Of a stretch of 64,000 nt of DNA, positions 17,848 through 27,100 are shown one piece after another (the first letter of the stretch is position 1; every line of letters starts with the position of its first letter). The DNA comes from Clostridium neonatale. GTDB taxonomy: Bacteria > Bacillota > Clostridia > Clostridiales > Clostridiaceae. Made by a program: the position numbers and the translations under genes. The notes beneath the pieces were generated by a model. That model made no database searches. It was not told the DNA's origin and worked only from the letters and a program-made list of their open reading frames with translations. The DNA lies in contig NZ_LN890328.1 of the NCBI RefSeq assembly GCF_001458595.1, forward strand, positions 1,854,902-1,918,901, in the 5' to 3' direction.

Positions 17848-17869
17848 ACACCAGAATAACTTGGTGTTC
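17846..17869 (+). terminator. Terminator after merR
   Basis: GAACACC and GGTGTTC form a 7-bp stem around a 10-nt loop that overlaps the MerR stop codon. It lies just before the convergent acyltransferase gene. Confidence 0.55.
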
Positions 17870-17882
17870 CTAGATTTATTAA

Positions 17883-19082
17883 TTAATCATATATATAAGA
17901 AGTCAAATTCCAATAAATTGATTTATCAATTTCATCACTATTTATTATTTCTCTATCCCATGCAATATCTTCTCTAACTATCTTTGCTGGATTTCCTGCT
18001 ATGATGCAGTTATTGGGAAATGTTTTGTTAACAAGACTATTTGCTCCAACAATGCTTGCTTCTCCAATATGTGTGCCAGATATTAATGTACACTTAATGC
18101 CAACCCATACATGCTCGCCTAATATTATATTTTTCTGGCCATTTATTTGTTTCCCAGATTTAACATCAAATATAGGATGTCCATCATTATTCACAAAAGA
18201 AACATATTCTGAAAACATGCAGTCAGCACCAACATCTATTTTCCCACCGAAATAAGCTATACATCTAAGATTCTCTCCACTATGGCTCTTCTTTCCCACA
18301 GTAATACTGCTTCCTTTTTTAGCAAAGAATATAGTTTTGTTTTGGAAGCTTGTTTTTTCCTGAAGATTAATTGAACTTTTCTCAAAAGCTCCAACCAGAC
18401 TTTCTTTTCGTATTTTGCAAGGAGAAGATAAATTTATAGAACTATTATCAACACATACTATAGAAACATTATCTCCTATAAGACAGCTATCTCCTATTCT
18501 TACACTTGATTCACCATTACATTCTATTGTAATATTTTCACCAATATTGCAATTAGAGCCAATATATATACTGTTTCCTCCTATAGCTGAAATTTGAATC
18601 TTATCATTTATTTCTGTATTTATATTAATTATGTTGTTATATCCTAAAACTTTAAACTTTGTACCTTTTGGTGCTTTTATTTTATTTCCATAAATATCAG
18701 TGTATTCTTCATCCTTTAATACAACAACAGGCTTATGAATTATATATAAATAGTCCTTTTCTTCTAAGTAATTATTTTCATTTAAATAATTTTCTATTTT
18801 TTCATCATAATCATGTGTCACAAATACATAAAAATCCTTAGAGTTGTTTTTTAATATTTCTGCACCTAAAATCTCTTTATCAGTTACTGCATTTTCTTCT
18901 TTACTAATATCTAATTTACTATCTAAAATTAAAGAAACTTCATATCCATTGTTATTTAACATATCAAGTAAAAACTTATTATTTTCGCTTGTCCCCCATA
19001 AAACTATCTTTCTTTTATCTATATTCTCTAAATACTTTGCAAAATCAATGCTTTGTATTATATTTTCAAAAAAAGCTGACAT
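17883..19082 (-). CDS. Left-handed beta-helix acyltransferase with N-terminal nucleotide-binding-like domain
   Basis: A 399-residue two-part protein. Residues 1-115 look like a small Rossmann-type domain (KIVLWGTSENNKFLLDMLNNNGYEVSLILDSK), as found in front of sugar acyltransferases. Residues ~165-385 are hexapeptide repeats (IGSNCNIGENITIE, IGDSCLIGDNVSIV). They end in GEHVWVGIKCTLISGTHIGEASIVGANSLVNKTFPNNCIIAGNPAKIV, the classical xenobiotic/maltose acetyltransferase signature. The HPIFD segment may hold the catalytic His. It probably acetylates a cell-surface sugar. It has no polysaccharide operon around it. Confidence 0.82.
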   Translation of the reverse strand: MSAFFENIIQSIDFAKYLENIDKRKIVLWGTSENNKFLLDMLNNNGYEVSLILDSKLDISKEENAVTDKEILGAEILKNNSKDFYVFVTHDYDEKIENYLNENNYLEEKDYLYIIHKPVVVLKDEEYTDIYGNKIKAPKGTKFKVLGYNNIININTEINDKIQISAIGGNSIYIGSNCNIGENITIECNGESSVRIGDSCLIGDNVSIVCVDNSSINLSSPCKIRKESLVGAFEKSSINLQEKTSFQNKTIFFAKKGSSITVGKKSHSGENLRCIAYFGGKIDVGADCMFSEYVSFVNNDGHPIFDVKSGKQINGQKNIILGEHVWVGIKCTLISGTHIGEASIVGANSLVNKTFPNNCIIAGNPAKIVREDIAWDREIINSDEIDKSIYWNLTSYIYD

Positions 19083-19095
19083 ATAATTCCCTCTT

Positions 19096-19179
19096 TCATA
19101 TATTTAATGCTTCTGCTAAAGCTTCACTCTCTACTACTGAACCTCTTATAGTATTTATTAAGACAACATTTTCCTTCAT
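19096..19179 (-). pseudogene. Fragment of a D-2-hydroxyacid dehydrogenase
   Basis: A 27-codon reading MKENVVLINTIRGSVVESEA then LAEALNI and stop matches the conserved LMKxxxxxINTARGxVVDEEALxEAL block of NAD-dependent D-2-hydroxyacid dehydrogenases. Just upstream in another frame VKDELKHSFNE resembles the preceding TEETKHLFNE stretch. The rest of the enzyme is missing. It is a decayed gene relic between the acyltransferase and allE. Confidence 0.5.
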
Positions 19180-19243
19180 TAAAGCTATGTTTTAATTCAT
19201 CTTTTACATGACACTTTAAATCTATAAGCTTCATGCATTAAAT

Positions 19244-20008
19244 TTATAAAATCACATCTCTATTGCAATCTTTTGAATATATATAAGAAAATAATTCTCT
19301 TCCAACTCCATAAGCACATTGTGCAACATACGGTCCAAACCATATGAAATCTTCCTTCTTTATTCCAATCCACTTATCATCTAATAAATACATACCTTCA
19401 CCACTCAAAACATAAGCGCCATGTTCTTGCACATGAGTTTCAACTATTGGATGACATCCACCTGGTTCAAATGCAAGTATATGCATATTCATATCATAGC
19501 CAAGATGCGTTGGAAGTAAATCTTTTATATATACATTTTCCATTTCATTATAAATTTCATATTCAATATCATTAACATTTCCAACACAAACTTCTGCTTC
19601 AATGCCTTCAATTGGAATATATATTTGCTTATATAAAAGAAACTTTGCATTATCATTTCCTACATTTTTAAATGATATTCCAACTCCAGCTGGTGAAAAG
19701 GCATATCCTCCATCAATTAACGTATATTCTTCTTCTCCAATTTTTATATCTAATGTTCCATTTACACAATATATAAAACTTTCTATTTTATCTTCTTTAG
19801 CAAATGGTATAGTTGTTCCTCCATTTACATTTGCATCAACTATATATTGAACAAAGCTTGCTCCCATTTTAGGCGATGCAACTATGCTCACTCTACACTC
19901 CTTAATATTGGGTATAACGTTATTTACCAAACCATCTTTTGGTATTACTGCATATAACCCAGGCTTAACTACAGCTCTCGTTGATAATAAATCACTTGGA
20001 TATCCCAT
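19244..20008 (-). CDS. allE: (S)-ureidoglycine aminohydrolase
   Basis: A 254-residue bicupin close in length to E. coli AllE (261). It converts (S)-ureidoglycine to (S)-ureidoglycolate and ammonia in allantoin breakdown. The N-terminal cupin has LSTRAVVKPGLYAVIPKDGLVNN and GGYAFSPAGVGISFKN. The C-terminal cupin has MNMHILAFEPGGCHPIVETHVQEHGAYVLSGEG with the Mn-binding E, H, H set, and DDKWIGIKKEDFIWFGPYVAQ. No other allantoin genes lie nearby, so it is an orphan here. The assignment rests on strong overall resemblance. Confidence 0.87.
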   Translation of the reverse strand: MGYPSDLLSTRAVVKPGLYAVIPKDGLVNNVIPNIKECRVSIVASPKMGASFVQYIVDANVNGGTTIPFAKEDKIESFIYCVNGTLDIKIGEEEYTLIDGGYAFSPAGVGISFKNVGNDNAKFLLYKQIYIPIEGIEAEVCVGNVNDIEYEIYNEMENVYIKDLLPTHLGYDMNMHILAFEPGGCHPIVETHVQEHGAYVLSGEGMYLLDDKWIGIKKEDFIWFGPYVAQCAYGVGRELFSYIYSKDCNRDVIL

Positions 20009-20246
20009 TTTTATATCTCCTCTTAAATCACTTTATTTGCTAGATTAAAATCTACCTTCTTATATTAAAACAAAATTTTGTATGTCTTATTAAAAGTTTT
20101 AACTTTAAACTAATTGTATTATTTTACACTTTTTCTTTCAATTACATAATAAATATTTTGTATTTAAATTCTGCTTTAAAGAAGCTGCTTGCATATATTA
20201 AAATATAAATTTATATATTTTTTCATATCTACTTTATAAAATCCAA

Positions 20247-21467
20247 CTAATCTTTATTAGGCGCTTTTATGATATTTTTTTGTAATCCATATATTGATTT
20301 ATTTCCATTGAAAATATATGAAATAGAACAAACTACAAAAAAGTATGGCATATACTCATATCCAAAAACTTCAGCTCCTATAAATATAGGTGCTAAAAGT
20401 GTATTTGTGGCACTTCCGAATACTGCAGTATAGCCAAGAGCTGCAATAAATTCCACTGGCATATTCAATATATTAGCTAACACTACACCAAGGCTGCATC
20501 CAATAGAAAACAGTGGAGTAACCTCTCCTCCCTGATATCCAGCAGCTAATGTTATAACTGTAAGTATAATTTTAAAAAACCAGTCAAATTCATAAATATG
20601 TTCTCCATTAAAGCTTGCATTTATTAAATTAGTCCCTAAACCTGAATACCTTCCTCTTCCACAAATAATAAATAAAATGCTTAATATTATTCCAACTACA
20701 AATATTTTTTTTATAGGATCTTCAAATGTATTACCTAACTTTTCTTTTGCATATTTTAAAAATGCAGAAAATATTCTTCCAGCAAAGCTAAAGATAACTG
20801 CTATAATTACTAGTTTTAAAATAAACATAGCATCTATATTTATTTTTGTTTCCAGTTTGAAAGTAAACTTTTCTAAGTTCAATAGATGTGCTGTAAAGCT
20901 GGATGAAAAAGCTGCAATAATGATTGGCAGCAATGCTGTATAATCAAGTGCTCCTGCAATCAAAACTTCCAAAGCAAAAAAACATGCTGCAATTGGTGTC
21001 CCAAACAATCCTGCAAAACCTGCTGCCATTCCTGTTACTAAAAATATTCTAGAAGCATTTTCTATTTTAATTCTACTTCCAATGTAATGAGAAACAGTGG
21101 CTCCAATTTGTACAGCTACTCCCTCTCTTCCAGCACTTCCTCCAAACAAATGAGTCATCCATGTTCCTATCATTGAAAGTGGTACAAGTGCTAATGGAAT
21201 GCTTTCTTCTTCACCATGACCAACATTAAATACTAAGTTCATGCCCTTTATTGCTTTCTCACTAAACTTTCTATATATCCAAATTACCCATATTCCTGCA
21301 ACTGGAAGTAAGAAAATAAGCTTCATAAAATGCTCGCTCCTAAACTCCCCTAAATAAATTAAAATCTTTCCAAAACCTGCATCTATTGCTCCAACTATAA
21401 CTCCAATAATAACGGCTGCCAAACTAACAATAATCATTTGCTTGTAACATTTAATAAACTCCTTCAT
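20247..21467 (-). CDS. CLC-type fluoride/proton antiporter
   Basis: A 406-residue CLC-family membrane protein, short and without CBS domains, as is typical of the CLC-F branch that exports fluoride. Seen: GGSAGREGVAVQIGATVSHYIG (the GREGxxVQ loop), GMAAGFAGLFGTPIAACFFALEV (with the gating glutamate), and AGYQGGEVTPLFSIGCSLG. A fluoride riboswitch lies 54 bp upstream on the same strand, which fixes the ion assignment better than the protein alone. The encoded protein would protect glycolytic enolase and other fluoride targets. Confidence 0.92.
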   Translation of the reverse strand: MKEFIKCYKQMIIVSLAAVIIGVIVGAIDAGFGKILIYLGEFRSEHFMKLIFLLPVAGIWVIWIYRKFSEKAIKGMNLVFNVGHGEEESIPLALVPLSMIGTWMTHLFGGSAGREGVAVQIGATVSHYIGSRIKIENASRIFLVTGMAAGFAGLFGTPIAACFFALEVLIAGALDYTALLPIIIAAFSSSFTAHLLNLEKFTFKLETKINIDAMFILKLVIIAVIFSFAGRIFSAFLKYAKEKLGNTFEDPIKKIFVVGIILSILFIICGRGRYSGLGTNLINASFNGEHIYEFDWFFKIILTVITLAAGYQGGEVTPLFSIGCSLGVVLANILNMPVEFIAALGYTAVFGSATNTLLAPIFIGAEVFGYEYMPYFFVVCSISYIFNGNKSIYGLQKNIIKAPNKD

Positions 21468-21518
21468 TATGTATTACCTCCAATTTTACATAAAAAAACT
21501 GATAACTATCCGTAGCAA

Positions 21519-21582
21519 TTACAGAAGTCATCAGCATATAGCGGTTTAGACATTTATGTCACGGGAGACTTTCATTCCCTAT
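21519..21582 (-). promoter_or_regulatory. Fluoride riboswitch (crcB motif)
   Basis: On the minus strand: GGGAATGAAAGTCTCCC, a short variable hairpin (GACATAAATGTC), then AAACCGC, and GCTGATGACTTCTG. These match the conserved crcB-RNA elements in order (GG-ATG-AGTCTCC-type P1/loop, AACCGC, CTGATGA-CTTCTG pseudoknot strand). It precedes the CLC-F gene. Fluoride binding would turn that gene on. Confidence 0.93.
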
Positions 21583-21714
21583 TTATATTCACTCTTTTAA
21601 ATTTATACAAAATTCTTTTTAGATTATAGCATTTTAATATTATTTTGTAAATGCATTACATAGTTAATTTCATTCCATTAATTTTTCTTTTAATAATATC
21701 TATATTATATATTA

Positions 21715-22524
21715 TTATTCATAGCTAACTCTTTTAATCCACTCACTAAATAGTGCATTAAACACTTCTGGCTGTTCTATCTGTAAATTATGTCCTGCCA
21801 TATCTAGCACGGCAAAAGTTGCCCTTGGATAATTATCTAGAATACTCCATGTCCCCTTATATCCAACGCTTGAATCCTGACGACCTAGTAAAAATAATGT
21901 AGGTTTGTTAAACTTTTGATCAAACATATCCTTTTCGAAAGATAATTTTTTCCCACATTTATTAAGCTTATTCAAAAAATCATTATCAGCTAATTTTATA
22001 CCAGATAAAATTTCATTGTTATATCTTGTCCAAGTTTCTTCTGTTTGAACTACTTGTATAGATTGAAACATTTCTGCTTCTTCTTTGTCAAGTTTTGATA
22101 ATAATTCATCATCTTTATTTAAAACAATATGTTTAGGTCTTAAATCATGACCTTTAGTTGCTGGGCATAATAAAAATAATCCATCTACTCTTTCTTTCAT
22201 TTTATATATTAGTCCTAAAGATAAATATCCCCCATAAGATTCACCCGCAAGTAAGAAATTCTCATCTGGAATAATTTTATCAATTACTTCAATAACAATG
22301 TCCAGCATCACATCAGAATTCACAATCCAATCTTTACTCTTTGTTTTTCCCATACCAGGCAGATCAATATATATTCTTTTATATTCATTACTTTCACCTA
22401 ATATTGGTTCAATACATCCTGACATTAATCTATGGTCAACTGTATATCCATGAAGAATAACTATAGGCTTTCCATTTCCTTTAATCTCATAATTTAGATC
22501 TAAATCTCTTATTTTCAAATACAT
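21715..22524 (-). CDS. Alpha/beta hydrolase
   Basis: A 269-residue soluble alpha/beta-hydrolase-fold enzyme. Seen: the oxyanion segment IVILHGYTVDHRLM (residues ~19-32), the nucleophile elbow GESYGG (Ser), an acid in LFLLGRQDSSVGY, and the catalytic His in LDMAGHNLQIEQP. The ATG follows AAAAGGAGAATAAAAA. It is downstream of a MarR regulator, and its promoter region contains the same palindrome found in the marR promoter. Substrate-induced expression of an esterase or C-C hydrolase is likely; the substrate is unknown. Confidence 0.88.
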   Translation of the reverse strand: MYLKIRDLDLNYEIKGNGKPIVILHGYTVDHRLMSGCIEPILGESNEYKRIYIDLPGMGKTKSKDWIVNSDVMLDIVIEVIDKIIPDENFLLAGESYGGYLSLGLIYKMKERVDGLFLLCPATKGHDLRPKHIVLNKDDELLSKLDKEEAEMFQSIQVVQTEETWTRYNNEILSGIKLADNDFLNKLNKCGKKLSFEKDMFDQKFNKPTLFLLGRQDSSVGYKGTWSILDNYPRATFAVLDMAGHNLQIEQPEVFNALFSEWIKRVSYE

Positions 22525-22652
22525 TTTTTATTCTCCTTTTTTATTTATCTTTGATATATGGTCAATACTAATTCTATTGGCTATAATATTATCAATAAGC
22601 TTTTAATTTATAATTGATAGATATCATCTTATTTAATAAATAAGCGATTTGC

Positions 22653-22687
22653 AACTATCTTATCAAGATAGTTTGTTATCAAACTAT
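22653..22687. promoter_or_regulatory. MarR-type operators before the hydrolase gene
   Basis: Two overlapping palindromes lie here: AACTATCTT-ATC-AAGATAGTT (22653-22673) and ATAGTTTG-TTAT-CAAACTAT (22668-22687). The second is identical in arms and spacing (8-4-8) to the palindrome inside the marR promoter at 23133-23152. They lie just after the marR stop, in the likely hydrolase promoter region. Confidence 0.75.
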
Positions 22688-22700
22688 TTCTTTAAAAAAA

Positions 22701-23123
22701 TTAAAAATTATTTTTTATTTTTAATAATGTTTTTAATAAATCCGACTTCTCCTTTTCTGAAATTCCTTTGTATACTGTAGATATTAAATCTTCAGATATT
22801 GATTCAAACATTGGTTTTAATGCCTTACCTTTTTCACTGAGACTTACATATATAACACGATTGTCTAAAGTATCTTTTGTTTTCTCAACATAGCCTTCCT
22901 TTATTAGTTTATTTACTAATGCTGTTACTGTTGATTTATCTTTTTCAATCTTCTCTGCAATCTCCTTCATAGTTAATTTTTCATTATATAAAAGTGCAAA
23001 AATAATGTCTCCATGAGAAGGTGCAAAGCCCTTCAAACCACATTTATTCATTTCATCTGTAATAAATGTATTTGCGTGATCTCTTATTCTTGAAATTAAT
23101 GATATTATATCTTCTACTCTCAT
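22701..23123 (-). CDS. MarR-family transcriptional regulator
   Basis: A 140-residue MarR regulator if started at the ATG at 23121-23123 (MRVEDIISLISRIRDHANTF). The winged helix-turn-helix is clear: LTMKEIAEKIEKDKSTVTALVNKLIKEGYVEKTKDTLDNRVIYVSLSEKGKAL. A longer frame to 23207 is open. However, a perfect promoter (TTGACA-N17-TATAAT, 23158-23130) sits inside that extension, so translation must begin after it. The chosen ATG is at about +1 and has no Shine-Dalgarno, so the message would be leaderless. It probably represses itself and the adjacent hydrolase. Confidence 0.85.
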   Translation of the reverse strand: MRVEDIISLISRIRDHANTFITDEMNKCGLKGFAPSHGDIIFALLYNEKLTMKEIAEKIEKDKSTVTALVNKLIKEGYVEKTKDTLDNRVIYVSLSEKGKALKPMFESISEDLISTVYKGISEKEKSDLLKTLLKIKNNF

Positions 23124-23129
23124 AAGATC

Positions 23130-23158
23130 ATTATAGTTTGGCATCAAACTATTGTCAA
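23130..23158 (-). promoter_or_regulatory. marR promoter with embedded operator
   Basis: Consensus -35 TTGACA (23158-23153) and -10 TATAAT (23135-23130) are separated by 17 bp. The spacer is occupied by the palindrome ATAGTTTG-GCAT-CAAACTAT (23133-23152). The geometry suits repression by a MarR dimer blocking RNA polymerase. Confidence 0.82.
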
Positions 23159-23297
23159 ATATTTTCATTTTCTTTTGTATATATATGATTATTTTAATGT
23201 ACTTCATTACTGATTTTCTAAATTTAATTAAATCAAAATATCTATTTATTACCTTTTCAAATTGTAATTTATTGCTTTATTTCAGTTACAATATTAC

Positions 23298-23846
23298 TTA
23301 AAATCCATTTCTTATTTTTATAGTCTTAATTATAGCATCATCCCATATCTGTGCTTCAATATATCTTATAGGTCCTTGTTCTCCTAAAGGATTCCAACTC
23401 TGAGGAAGTCCGTACTTATCAATAATCTTTAAAATTTCTTCATATGTATATACTTGTTTTCGATACTCTTTACTATCATCTCCTCTTGGTCCAAAAACAG
23501 GAAACATATCCCCATATGTAAATGAAATATAATTAGTATCAATATCTTTTATCTCAATACTAATTGATGTTCCATCTTTATACCAAGATAACAACCATGG
23601 GCAGTCTTCTAATGTCATATAATGTGGTCTTCTTCTATTAACTCTACCACCCTTGCTTATAAATATCTTTTTGACAATATCTTCATACTCAAATCTTCTT
23701 TCTAAATATATTTCGTCTCTATTAGATGCAAAAATGGCTTTATTATTATAAATAATATTCATAATATTTTTAGCATCTTCAATTTTTAAGTCTGAAAGAT
23801 TCATAAATGGTCCTATTTCTTTTTCATAGTAATGAAAAAGTCTCAT
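23298..23846 (-). CDS. Conserved hypothetical protein, 182 aa
   Basis: A soluble protein that I cannot assign to a named family. It is rich in charged and aromatic residues. Notable stretches are GGRVNRRRPHYMTLEDCPWL (residues ~66-85), YGDMFPVFGPRGDDSKEYRKQVYTYEEI and YGLPQSWNPLGEQGPIRYIEAQIWDD. There is no signal peptide or membrane helix. It stands alone between the marR gene and the sulfate operon. Clean codon use and a single long frame support it as real. Confidence 0.7.
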   Translation of the reverse strand: MRLFHYYEKEIGPFMNLSDLKIEDAKNIMNIIYNNKAIFASNRDEIYLERRFEYEDIVKKIFISKGGRVNRRRPHYMTLEDCPWLLSWYKDGTSISIEIKDIDTNYISFTYGDMFPVFGPRGDDSKEYRKQVYTYEEILKIIDKYGLPQSWNPLGEQGPIRYIEAQIWDDAIIKTIKIRNGF

Positions 23847-24142
23847 CGTCTCACCTCAACTATTTTCAAAATATCTCTTTATCAAATTACAGCTTATACT
23901 TTGGAATATTATAACATATATACAAGTATCAAGTTATCCACTCTTTGAAAATTTTTTTATTATTTAATCATCAGTACAAATATTATTGTAATGTAATTCA
24001 TGAAAGATTTTCTCACCATAAAAAAATCTATATCTGCAAACGAAATAGCTATGTACCCTAGTATATTTACTTCTTTTCAAAGATGTATATAAACTGATCA
24101 TAACATGCCTTCTACAAAAATAACTTTTCTATATATAAAAAG

Positions 24143-24181
24143 ATAATAACTTCTGTAAAAACTACAGAAGTCATTATTCTA
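24143..24181. terminator. Bidirectional terminator-like hairpin
   Basis: AATAACTTCTGTA and TACAGAAGTCATT form a strong stem with AT-rich flanks. It lies in the 500-bp gap between the hypothetical gene and the end of the sulfate operon. The rest of 23847-24348 shows nothing recognisable. Confidence 0.6.
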
Positions 24182-24348
24182 TAACTGTTTATTCATATTC
24201 TTTTGAAATTACTGAAAGTTTCCTAAGATAATTGTTCTCTCGATATTCCTTGCTAATTCTACATCCGCTATTAATTTAGGTAACCTTTTTATTCTAAATA
24301 GGATTTTTAGTTAGTATTAAATTTCTCACTTATGCATATTAGTATCAA

Positions 24349-26040
24349 TTAAATCACCCAGTAATTATCATGAAATACAACCTGACGGTAAGTTCCAAAA
24401 TTCATCCACTTATTAAATATTTCACTTTCTGAATCCTCTTTATTAGTATTATATTCACTTAAAAATGCTTTAAGTTCATCATCTGAATAAACTTTAATTT
24501 CAAAACCTCTTCCATTTATAACTGGATAGCTGCCATAACTATACTTATCAAGTACAATAATTTCACTTATTTTTTTATCTCTAACTTTAACAGCCACATT
24601 ATCTCTTAAGATTAAAATATCAAAATTATCTGGATAATTATAACTTTCTCCCTTTGTTGGAATTGTATCGCCTACTGTGTATTTTGGATGCTTATCATAA
24701 TATTTTGATACATTTAAACTATCTAAGTTATAATAGAATTCTTCAAATATATCTCCTCTTGCACTTAGATTTTCATATACAAATGCTACATCATTCTTTA
24801 AGTTTTCTTCTAAGCATTCTATTACACCACATGCTGAAGTCATATTACTTACCCTGTCAATTAAAATAAGTTCGCCTAGAGTTTTATGAGATTTAAAATT
24901 ATCTACAACTATGTTTTCTGCCAAAACAATCTTGCAGTATGCAATTTCATTTTTTGTTAAAGAACTTGCTTCCTTATGCTCGCCACTATTTACATCAATT
25001 GCATATTCAATTTTTGATACAACTGCTGGTATTAGTTTTGTTCCAATCTTAGCTAAAAACTCTTGTCCATTATTTAATTTACTATCATCCATCCATAAAA
25101 TAGTAGCTTCAATATGCTTTTCTGTGTTAATCTCAGAATCTTTGAATAAAACGCATCCCCTTGATACATCTACTTCTTTATTTAATGTAATAGTAACAGG
25201 CTGACCTTTATATGCATCTTTACTTTCTTTATCACCAATGTTGATACTCTTCACATATGCTTTTTCATTACTTGGAAGTGTTGTTATTTCATCTCCGATT
25301 GCTATTCTTCCTGCTTCAACCTGTCCTTGAAACCCTCTAAATTCATGGTTTGGGCGGCATACCCTTTGCACTGGCATATAAAATCCTTCTTCATCCTCAT
25401 CGGATACATCTACGTTTTCAAGATAAGCTAAAAGAGGTTCACCATTATACCATGAAATATTTTCTGATTTCGTAGTTATATTATCTCCTTCTGTAGCACA
25501 TAAAGGAATTATTTTTACATCTTTAAGTGAAAGTTCTTTTGAAAGATCATTAATAACTTTCTCAATTTCTAAAAATTTATTTTCATCATAATTTATTAAG
25601 TCCATTTTATTTACTGCAAATACAAAATGCTTGATTCCCATTAAAGAACAAATTCTGGCATGACGTCTTGTTTGAATTAAAACTCCCTGCTCTGCATCAA
25701 CAAGTATAACAGCTAAATCAGCAAATGATGCTCCAACTGCCATATTCCTTGTATACTCTTCATGTCCTGGTGTATCTGCAACAATGAAGCTTCTATTATC
25801 TGTTGTAAAATAACGATATGCAACATCAATAGTTATTCCCTGTTCTCTTTCAGCCATAAGTCCATCAAGCAAAAGTGAATAGTCTATTTTTCCTTCTCTG
25901 CTTCCAACCTTACTGTCAAGTTCTAATGCCCTTTTCTGATCCGCATATAGAAGTTTTGCATCATATAATATATGTCCTATGAGAGTTGATTTTCCATCAT
26001 CTACACTTCCGCATGTAATAAATTTAAGTAATCCTTTCAT
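24349..26040 (-). CDS. cysN: Sulfate adenylyltransferase large (GTPase) subunit
   Basis: CysN hydrolyses GTP to drive CysD-catalysed formation of APS from sulfate and ATP. The protein has 563 residues from the ATG at 26038-26040, which sits 1 bp after the cysD stop. GTPase motifs: CGSVDDGKSTLIG (G1, residues ~10-22), EREQGITIDVAY (G2), DTPGHEEYTRNM (G3), NKMDLI (G4). A C-terminal extension of roughly 100-120 residues goes beyond typical CysN (~475). It is not an APS kinase domain, since no second P-loop is seen. The missing CysC fits a pathway that reduces APS directly. Confidence 0.93.
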   Translation of the reverse strand: MKGLLKFITCGSVDDGKSTLIGHILYDAKLLYADQKRALELDSKVGSREGKIDYSLLLDGLMAEREQGITIDVAYRYFTTDNRSFIVADTPGHEEYTRNMAVGASFADLAVILVDAEQGVLIQTRRHARICSLMGIKHFVFAVNKMDLINYDENKFLEIEKVINDLSKELSLKDVKIIPLCATEGDNITTKSENISWYNGEPLLAYLENVDVSDEDEEGFYMPVQRVCRPNHEFRGFQGQVEAGRIAIGDEITTLPSNEKAYVKSINIGDKESKDAYKGQPVTITLNKEVDVSRGCVLFKDSEINTEKHIEATILWMDDSKLNNGQEFLAKIGTKLIPAVVSKIEYAIDVNSGEHKEASSLTKNEIAYCKIVLAENIVVDNFKSHKTLGELILIDRVSNMTSACGVIECLEENLKNDVAFVYENLSARGDIFEEFYYNLDSLNVSKYYDKHPKYTVGDTIPTKGESYNYPDNFDILILRDNVAVKVRDKKISEIIVLDKYSYGSYPVINGRGFEIKVYSDDELKAFLSEYNTNKEDSESEIFNKWMNFGTYRQVVFHDNYWVI

Positions 26041-26041
26041 C

Positions 26042-26941
26042 TTAGAAATATCCCTCCCTTTTTCTTCTTTCCATACTTCCTGCTGCTTCATTATCAATAA
26101 CTCTTGTTGTTCTTTCTGATGAAACTGCACTTAAAGTTTCTTCGATTATCTCATCAAGTGTTGTGGCTTCTGATTCACATCCGCCAGTTAATGGATAGCA
26201 TCCGAGAGTTCTAAACCTTACTTTTTTATATTGAATTTCTTCACCAGGCTTTAATTTTAATCTATCATCATCCACCATAATTATATTTCCATCTCTATAC
26301 ACAACTGGTCTTTCTTTTGCAAAATATAATGGTACAATATCAATATTTTCTCTTTTTATATATTGCCATATATCTTTTTCTGTCCAGTTAGAAATAGGGA
26401 ATACTCTCATGCTTTCTCCCTTATTTATTTTCGTGTTAAATAATTTCCACATTTCAGGCCTTTGATTTTTAGGGTCCCATGCATGAGCTTCATTTCTAAA
26501 AGAAAAAATACGTTCCTTTGCTCTTGATTTTTCTTCATCACGCCTGCCCCCACCAAAGGCAGCAGTAAATCCGTATTTACTTAAAGCTTGCTTTAAAGCC
26601 TGTGTTTTCATAATATCTGTATAAGCTGAGCCGTGATCAAATGGATTTATTCCTTGTCTTACACCTTCTTCATTGGTGTACTTAAGCATTTCTATACCTA
26701 GCTTTTTTGCTGTTTCATCTCTGAATTTAATCATTTCTTTAAACTTCCATGTAGTGTCTATATGCAAGAATGGGAATGGTGGTTTTTCAGGATAAAATGC
26801 CTTCATTGCCAAATGAAGCATTACTGAACTGTCCTTTCCTATTGAATACAGCATTACTGGCTTTTCGCACTCTGCTGCAACTTCTCTTATAATATATATT
26901 GCTTCTGCTTCTAACTCATCTAAATGAGATAATTCACTCAT
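26042..26941 (-). CDS. cysD: Sulfate adenylyltransferase small subunit
   Basis: A 299-residue PAPS-reductase-fold ATP pyrophosphatase subunit that adenylylates sulfate. Seen: the PP-loop [24 protein letters not shown] (residues ~28-51), [34 protein letters not shown], and [14 protein letters not shown] near the C-terminus. All are standard CysD landmarks. It is followed immediately by cysN and preceded by aprB across a 159-bp gap that may hold a secondary promoter. Confidence 0.94.
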   Translation of the reverse strand: MSELSHLDELEAEAIYIIREVAAECEKPVMLYSIGKDSSVMLHLAMKAFYPEKPPFPFLHIDTTWKFKEMIKFRDETAKKLGIEMLKYTNEEGVRQGINPFDHGSAYTDIMKTQALKQALSKYGFTAAFGGGRRDEEKSRAKERIFSFRNEAHAWDPKNQRPEMWKLFNTKINKGESMRVFPISNWTEKDIWQYIKRENIDIVPLYFAKERPVVYRDGNIIMVDDDRLKLKPGEEIQYKKVRFRTLGCYPLTGGCESEATTLDEIIEETLSAVSSERTTRVIDNEAAGSMERRKREGYF

Positions 26942-27100
26942 ATATAGCCTCCATTTCTACTGCCATAGCAGATTTATAATTAAGTATTTATTTGACTATT
27001 TCCTATATTTACTTATATAAAAATTTAAATTGACTTAATTGATATTTATTTAAATTTTTTCTATTTTTAATACTTCACTTATATCAAGATTTGAACTACA

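Noticed and set aside
21519..21582. Considered as a plain terminator for the CLC gene region
   Set aside because: The conserved order GGGAATGAAAGTCTCCC, AACCGC, CTGATGACTTCTG and its place upstream of a CLC-F gene identify a fluoride riboswitch instead.
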